This document shows positions 60,851 through 64,000 of a stretch of 64,000 nucleotides of DNA, in pieces. The notes below the pieces were generated by a model that did not search any database, was not told where the DNA came from, and worked only from the letters and a program-made list of their open reading frames with translations. Source of the DNA: an uncultured Flavobacterium sp. GTDB taxonomy: Bacteria > Bacteroidota > Bacteroidia > Flavobacteriales > Flavobacteriaceae. The stretch lies in the NCBI RefSeq assembly GCF_946481155.1, contig NZ_CAMLMK010000001.1, positions 1 through 64,000 of the forward strand, read 5' to 3'. Positions within the stretch are counted from its first letter, which is position 1. Each line of letters starts with the position of its first letter. Made by a program: the position numbers and the translations under genes.

Positions 60851-62143
60851 TTACGAATTCATAAGGTTTTCAATTTCTTCCACTTCAATCGGGATGTTGC
60901 GCATCAGGTTGAATGGTTCGCCATTTTCCTGGATGATAACATCGTCTTCAAGACGGATTCCAAGACCTTCTGCAGGAATATAGATTCCGGGTTCTACTGT
61001 GAAAACCATATTCGGCTGCATTGCTTCGTGAAGCAAACCGTAATCATGTGTGTCAAGTCCCATGTGGTGAGAGGTTCCATGCATGAAATATTTTTTATAA
61101 GCTGGCCAGTCCGGGTTTTCGTTTTGCACATCGGCTTTGTCAATCAGTCCCAATCCTAAAAGTTCCGACGTCATGATTTTACCCACTTCCACATGATATT
61201 GTTTCCAGAATGTACCCGGAACCAACATTTTCGTAGCTTCATTTTTTACATTCAACACCGCGTTGTAAACTGCTTTTTGTCGGTCTGAAAAACGTCCCGA
61301 TACCGGAATCGTTCGGGTCATGTCGCTGGAATAGTTGGCATATTCAGCGCCTACATCTAAAAGAAGCATGTCGCCTTCTTTACATTGTTGGTTGTTCTCG
61401 ATATAGTGCAGCACATTTGCATTATTTCCAGAAGCAATAATCGGAGTGTAAGCAAAGCCTTTTGAACGGTTTCTCAGGAATTCGTGCGCAAATTCGGCTT
61501 CGATTTCGTATTCCATTACATTTGGCTTCACGAAAGAAAGTATGCGACGGAAACCTTTCTCGGTAATGTTACACGCGTTTTGGATCAAATCAATCTCTTC
61601 GCTTTCTTTCACCGAACGCAAACGCTGTAAAATCGGATTCGATCGTTCAAATTTATGTGTGGGATAATTTTCTTTCCACCATTTGATGAAACGGGCCTCG
61701 CGGGTTTCTGTTTCAATCGTTGCGCGATAATGCTCATTTGTGTTCAGGTAAACAGTGTCGGCGTAAGCCATAATTTCCCTCAAAGTCTTGTGGAAATCCT
61801 GCAGCCAGATTACTGTTTTAATTCCTGATACCTCGAATGCCCGGTTTTTGGTCAGTTTTTCACCTTCCCAAACTGCGATGTGGTCGTTGGTTTCTTTAAG
61901 GAATAAAATTTCTTTCAGGTGTTCATAAGGTGCGTCCGGAAATAACAAAAGGATGCTTTCTTCCTGATCAACGCCGCTCAGATAAAAAATATCGCGGTGC
62001 TGGGCAAATGGCAATGTACTGTCTGCCGAAACCGGATAAATATCATTGGAGTTGAAGATGGCCACAGTACCAGGCTTCATTTCTGCCGCGAATTTTCTTC
62101 GGTTTTTGATGAATAAATCGCGGTTTATTGGATGGTATTTCAT
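60851..62143 (-). CDS. pepP: Aminopeptidase P family protein (Xaa-Pro aminopeptidase)
   Basis: 430 residues. An N-terminal AMP_N domain (about 1-135) is followed by the pita-bread fold M24 catalytic domain with the dinuclear metal ligands: D in LLLDVGAEY, D in YSSDMTRTIP, H in MHGTSHHMGLD, E in VFTVEPGIYIP, and E in GIRLEDDVII. It removes an N-terminal residue before proline. The gene is single. A -7-like TAAATTTG occurs at 62175-62182 on the minus strand. Confidence 0.95.
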   Translation of the reverse strand: MKYHPINRDLFIKNRRKFAAEMKPGTVAIFNSNDIYPVSADSTLPFAQHRDIFYLSGVDQEESILLLFPDAPYEHLKEILFLKETNDHIAVWEGEKLTKNRAFEVSGIKTVIWLQDFHKTLREIMAYADTVYLNTNEHYRATIETETREARFIKWWKENYPTHKFERSNPILQRLRSVKESEEIDLIQNACNITEKGFRRILSFVKPNVMEYEIEAEFAHEFLRNRSKGFAYTPIIASGNNANVLHYIENNQQCKEGDMLLLDVGAEYANYSSDMTRTIPVSGRFSDRQKAVYNAVLNVKNEATKMLVPGTFWKQYHVEVGKIMTSELLGLGLIDKADVQNENPDWPAYKKYFMHGTSHHMGLDTHDYGLLHEAMQPNMVFTVEPGIYIPAEGLGIRLEDDVIIQENGEPFNLMRNIPIEVEEIENLMNS

Positions 62144-62334
62144 GATGAAATTGATTTTGAAAATTACAAGAATCCAAATTTATAAACTTTAAACTCAAAA
62201 GCGGTTACGGAATTCGTAAAAATTTCCTGCATTTTAAATTTATTACAATATATTGCGATGAAATCCCGTTGCGTAGTGGGTAGCAGACAGGCAATTACGT
62301 GTACGGACAGTTTTAATAATTAAACAGAAAGACC

Positions 62335-63210
62335 ATGAAAATTCAAAATCTTTTATCGATTGCAGTAGTGTCATTTTCCTTTTTTTCATGCACGGATAAG
62401 GATGATTCGATTATTGTTTCAACGGAACCGCAGTTAATCGTAAAATTTCATTTCGATCCCGATCAGGTTCGTCTCAATAATTTAGGACAGCCTTCAACGG
62501 TACCTGCCGGTAATGCTGCGCAATCTCCATCGTTTAACAAAATAAGCTCTCATTATTTGGAATTGGCTCCAACAGCTACGACTGCTTTAGGAGCAGGCAC
62601 AGTGTTGTATCATGCGCCGGAAACTACTGCGGGCGGGACAAATGCAATCGATTTCAGTCGTGCTATAATTGTAGGGGAAGGAGAAGCGTTTCTTTCGATT
62701 CCTTTAAAAGATATTGCCGCGGGAAGCTATGAATGGGTGCGCTGTTCTTTGTCGTATCAGGATTATAATATCAATGTGCTGAGCGCCGGAACGGAATATG
62801 TTGGAACCCTTGCTAGTTTTGTGGGTTTCAGAACGTATATTGGCACCTTTAATTCAGGAGGATATCCTTTTACGGTAAATGCCAATAAAGATCAGGGTTA
62901 TTGGGCTTTCGGGTTGCAGGGTTTTCCTTATTCGACTTCAGGTCAGGCGCCTGCAGGGGCGACTACCGTGCCTAATCCGTTGCATGCTACTTCGCCGATT
63001 CCGTCAGGTTCTTGTGTGGTAACCGGGAAGTTTGCGAACAATTTGGTAATTACAGGAAATGAAACGAGTAATATTACAGTAACCTTATCGCTTTCGATTA
63101 ACAACAGTTTCGAATGGCAGGAAGTAAACGCTGATGGTAAATATGAGCCCGGAGCAGGGGAAAATGTCGTAGACATGGGTCTTCGCGGACTGATTCCGAG
63201 TTATCAATAA
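62335..63210 (+). CDS. Putative lipoprotein of unknown function
   Basis: 291 residues. A lipobox occurs at SFFSC (cysteine at residue 19), with Asp-rich residues after it. The mature protein is beta-rich, with repeated strands and Gly/Ser/Thr-rich loops (LIVKFHFDPDQ start, ending GLRGLIPSYQ). I do not recognise the family. The acidic NADGKYEPGAGENVVDMG loop looks like a calcium-binding or structural turn. It is monocistronic, with a terminator. The 191-bp leader (62144-62334) shows no clear promoter motif. Confidence 0.7.
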   Translation: MKIQNLLSIAVVSFSFFSCTDKDDSIIVSTEPQLIVKFHFDPDQVRLNNLGQPSTVPAGNAAQSPSFNKISSHYLELAPTATTALGAGTVLYHAPETTAGGTNAIDFSRAIIVGEGEAFLSIPLKDIAAGSYEWVRCSLSYQDYNINVLSAGTEYVGTLASFVGFRTYIGTFNSGGYPFTVNANKDQGYWAFGLQGFPYSTSGQAPAGATTVPNPLHATSPIPSGSCVVTGKFANNLVITGNETSNITVTLSLSINNSFEWQEVNADGKYEPGAGENVVDMGLRGLIPSYQ

Positions 63211-63221
63211 TAGAAATAAAG

Positions 63222-63246
63222 CCACTTTTACCAAGTGGTTTTTTTA
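63222..63246 (+). terminator. Terminator after the lipoprotein gene
   Basis: Arms CCACTT and AAGTGG with a 5-base loop, then eight T. Confidence 0.75.
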
Positions 63247-63291
63247 TTAAAATACGGGCATTTTAAATTCATTATAAATTAGCGGTAAACA

Positions 63292-63323
63292 TTTGTGGTT
63301 AAAACCAAATAGCCTTATTTTTG
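63292..63323 (+). promoter_or_regulatory. Bacteroidota-type promoter of sdhC
   Basis: TTTG (63292-63295), a 20-bp spacer and TATTTTTG (63316-63323), 39 bp before the ATG; full consensus match. Confidence 0.6.
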
Positions 63324-63362
63324 TTGGACTTTTTTAAAAACTATTACACTCAAACAAATACT

Positions 63363-64000
63363 ATGGCAAAATCTGTCCTTTTAAAGTCATCACTTGCGAA
63401 AAAATACTGGATGGCTCTTACTGGTTTATTTTTATGCTTGTTTTTGGCTGGTCACTTAGCCGGGAATCTTCAGTTGATTTTTGGCGATGCATTGCAGTTT
63501 AACCAATATGCATTATTCATGACTTCCAATCCGGCGGTAAAATTATTATCTTATTTAACCTACTTCTCAATTTTATTCCACGCTGTTGACGGGTTTTTAT
63601 TAACCTATCAGAACGTAAAAGCAAGACCAATCGGTTATGCTAAAAATAGTCCTTCCGCTAACAGTAGTTTCTCTTCCAGAAATATGGCGATTTTGGGGAC
63701 ATTAATCCTGGTTTTCATTATTGTACACATGTCAAGTTTCTGGGGTGTGATGCATTTCGACAAGAAAATGCCGCTGATGAAACAGACAATTGAGATTCAG
63801 GGAATGAAACAAGAATTGTATGTGGGAAGAAAAACAGGAGAATTTTATCCTGTAGATCAGGTTCAGCTGGAAGACGAGGCGGTTAATCCGATGGCTCCAA
63901 AGCAAATTATGATTAAAAACCGTACCGATATCTACAATGTTCAGGCGAATGTAAAAACGGGGGAATTGTTTAAAGACTTACACAAAATCACGTTTGATTA
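63363..64000 (+). CDS. sdhC: Succinate dehydrogenase cytochrome b subunit (partial, 3' end outside the window)
   Basis: At least 212 residues with no stop before the window edge. The translation begins MAKSVLLKSSLAKKYWMALTG and shows hydrophobic helices with a haem-ligand histidine in LFLAGHLAGNLQLIFGD, a second in SILFHAVDGFLLTYQN, and a third in FIIVHMSSFWGV. This is the b558-type, five-helix form with two haems found with menaquinone-linked SdhABC of Bacteroidota. sdhA and sdhB should follow. It anchors the complex in the inner membrane. Confidence 0.93.
   Translation, partial: MAKSVLLKSSLAKKYWMALTGLFLCLFLAGHLAGNLQLIFGDALQFNQYALFMTSNPAVKLLSYLTYFSILFHAVDGFLLTYQNVKARPIGYAKNSPSANSSFSSRNMAILGTLILVFIIVHMSSFWGVMHFDKKMPLMKQTIEIQGMKQELYVGRKTGEFYPVDQVQLEDEAVNPMAPKQIMIKNRTDIYNVQANVKTGELFKDLHKITFD

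Overview
The window is a contiguous piece of a Flavobacteriaceae-type chromosome (Bacteroidota), most like Flavobacterium. The pointers are: a type IX secretion sorting domain on a large secreted protein, an IPExxxVDY-family gene between rnc and pyk, bacillithiol-linked proteins, an OmpA protein with TSP3 repeats, a five-TM b558-type sdhC, almost no Shine-Dalgarno sequences, and repeated promoter elements of the Bacteroidota form TTTG-N17..22-TAnnTTTG. Base composition looks uniform. I see no tRNA or rRNA genes, CRISPR array, IS element, prophage or plasmid marker. Most genes are core or housekeeping.

Layout. 1-3.1 kb holds late haem synthesis (hemH, hemJ) and an NtrY-like histidine kinase, followed by an enoyl-CoA hydratase, gdhA and a YiaA/B membrane protein. 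5.9-10.4 kb holds a helical-repeat protein that overlaps a convergent HD phosphohydrolase, an acyl-ACP desaturase/PlsC lipid pair and a bacilliredoxin. 10.4-19.5 kb is a metal-handling region: a thioredoxin-like protein plus TonB receptor with a Cys-X2-Cys plug, divergent from a DtxR/MntR regulator and an Nramp-UspA fusion; then a small lipoprotein, feoA-feoB and a 42-codon Cys-rich FeoB-associated gene, and an SCO copper chaperone. 19.6-25 kb encodes a T9SS-secreted beta-propeller protein and an M13 metallopeptidase.

25.3-29.4 kb is a minus-strand run (EamA exporter, epimerase, Zn-ribbon protein, YfiT/DinB thiol transferase, GNAT-nitrilase fusion). 29.6-30.4 kb carries a tail-less SSB with an HRDC protein. 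30.4-34.8 kb has an HDAC-like deacetylase, a CAT-like acetyltransferase, a HAD phosphatase and metG. 34.9-39.7 kb has an S66 carboxypeptidase, yraN, an ACT-like protein, a four-TM protein, an RlpA-like protein, a CYTH protein and dinB. 39.7-45 kb is the minus-strand acpP-fabF-rnc-IPExxxVDY-pyk-BI-1 cluster. 45.3-50 kb has purN, rnhA, a START protein, a PfkB kinase and a long PurF-type amidotransferase. 51-60 kb has the two halves of an AddAB-like helicase-nuclease (separated by kbl and an OmpA protein) after an SOD gene. 60-64 kb has an alpha/beta hydrolase, an aminopeptidase P, a lipoprotein and the start of sdhC.

The most interesting item is in the only long gene-free stretch (49998-50475). 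Two perfectly identical 74-bp blocks lie 201 bp apart, each beginning a few bases after a Bacteroidota-type promoter and ending in a strong intrinsic terminator. They look like tandem copies of an undescribed small RNA gene. Other observations of note are the candidate shared metalloregulator operators, the acpP-fabF tandem hairpins, the loss of a proper gene boundary between the helical-repeat protein and the HD hydrolase, and the AddB-like protein without the usual iron-sulphur cysteine.
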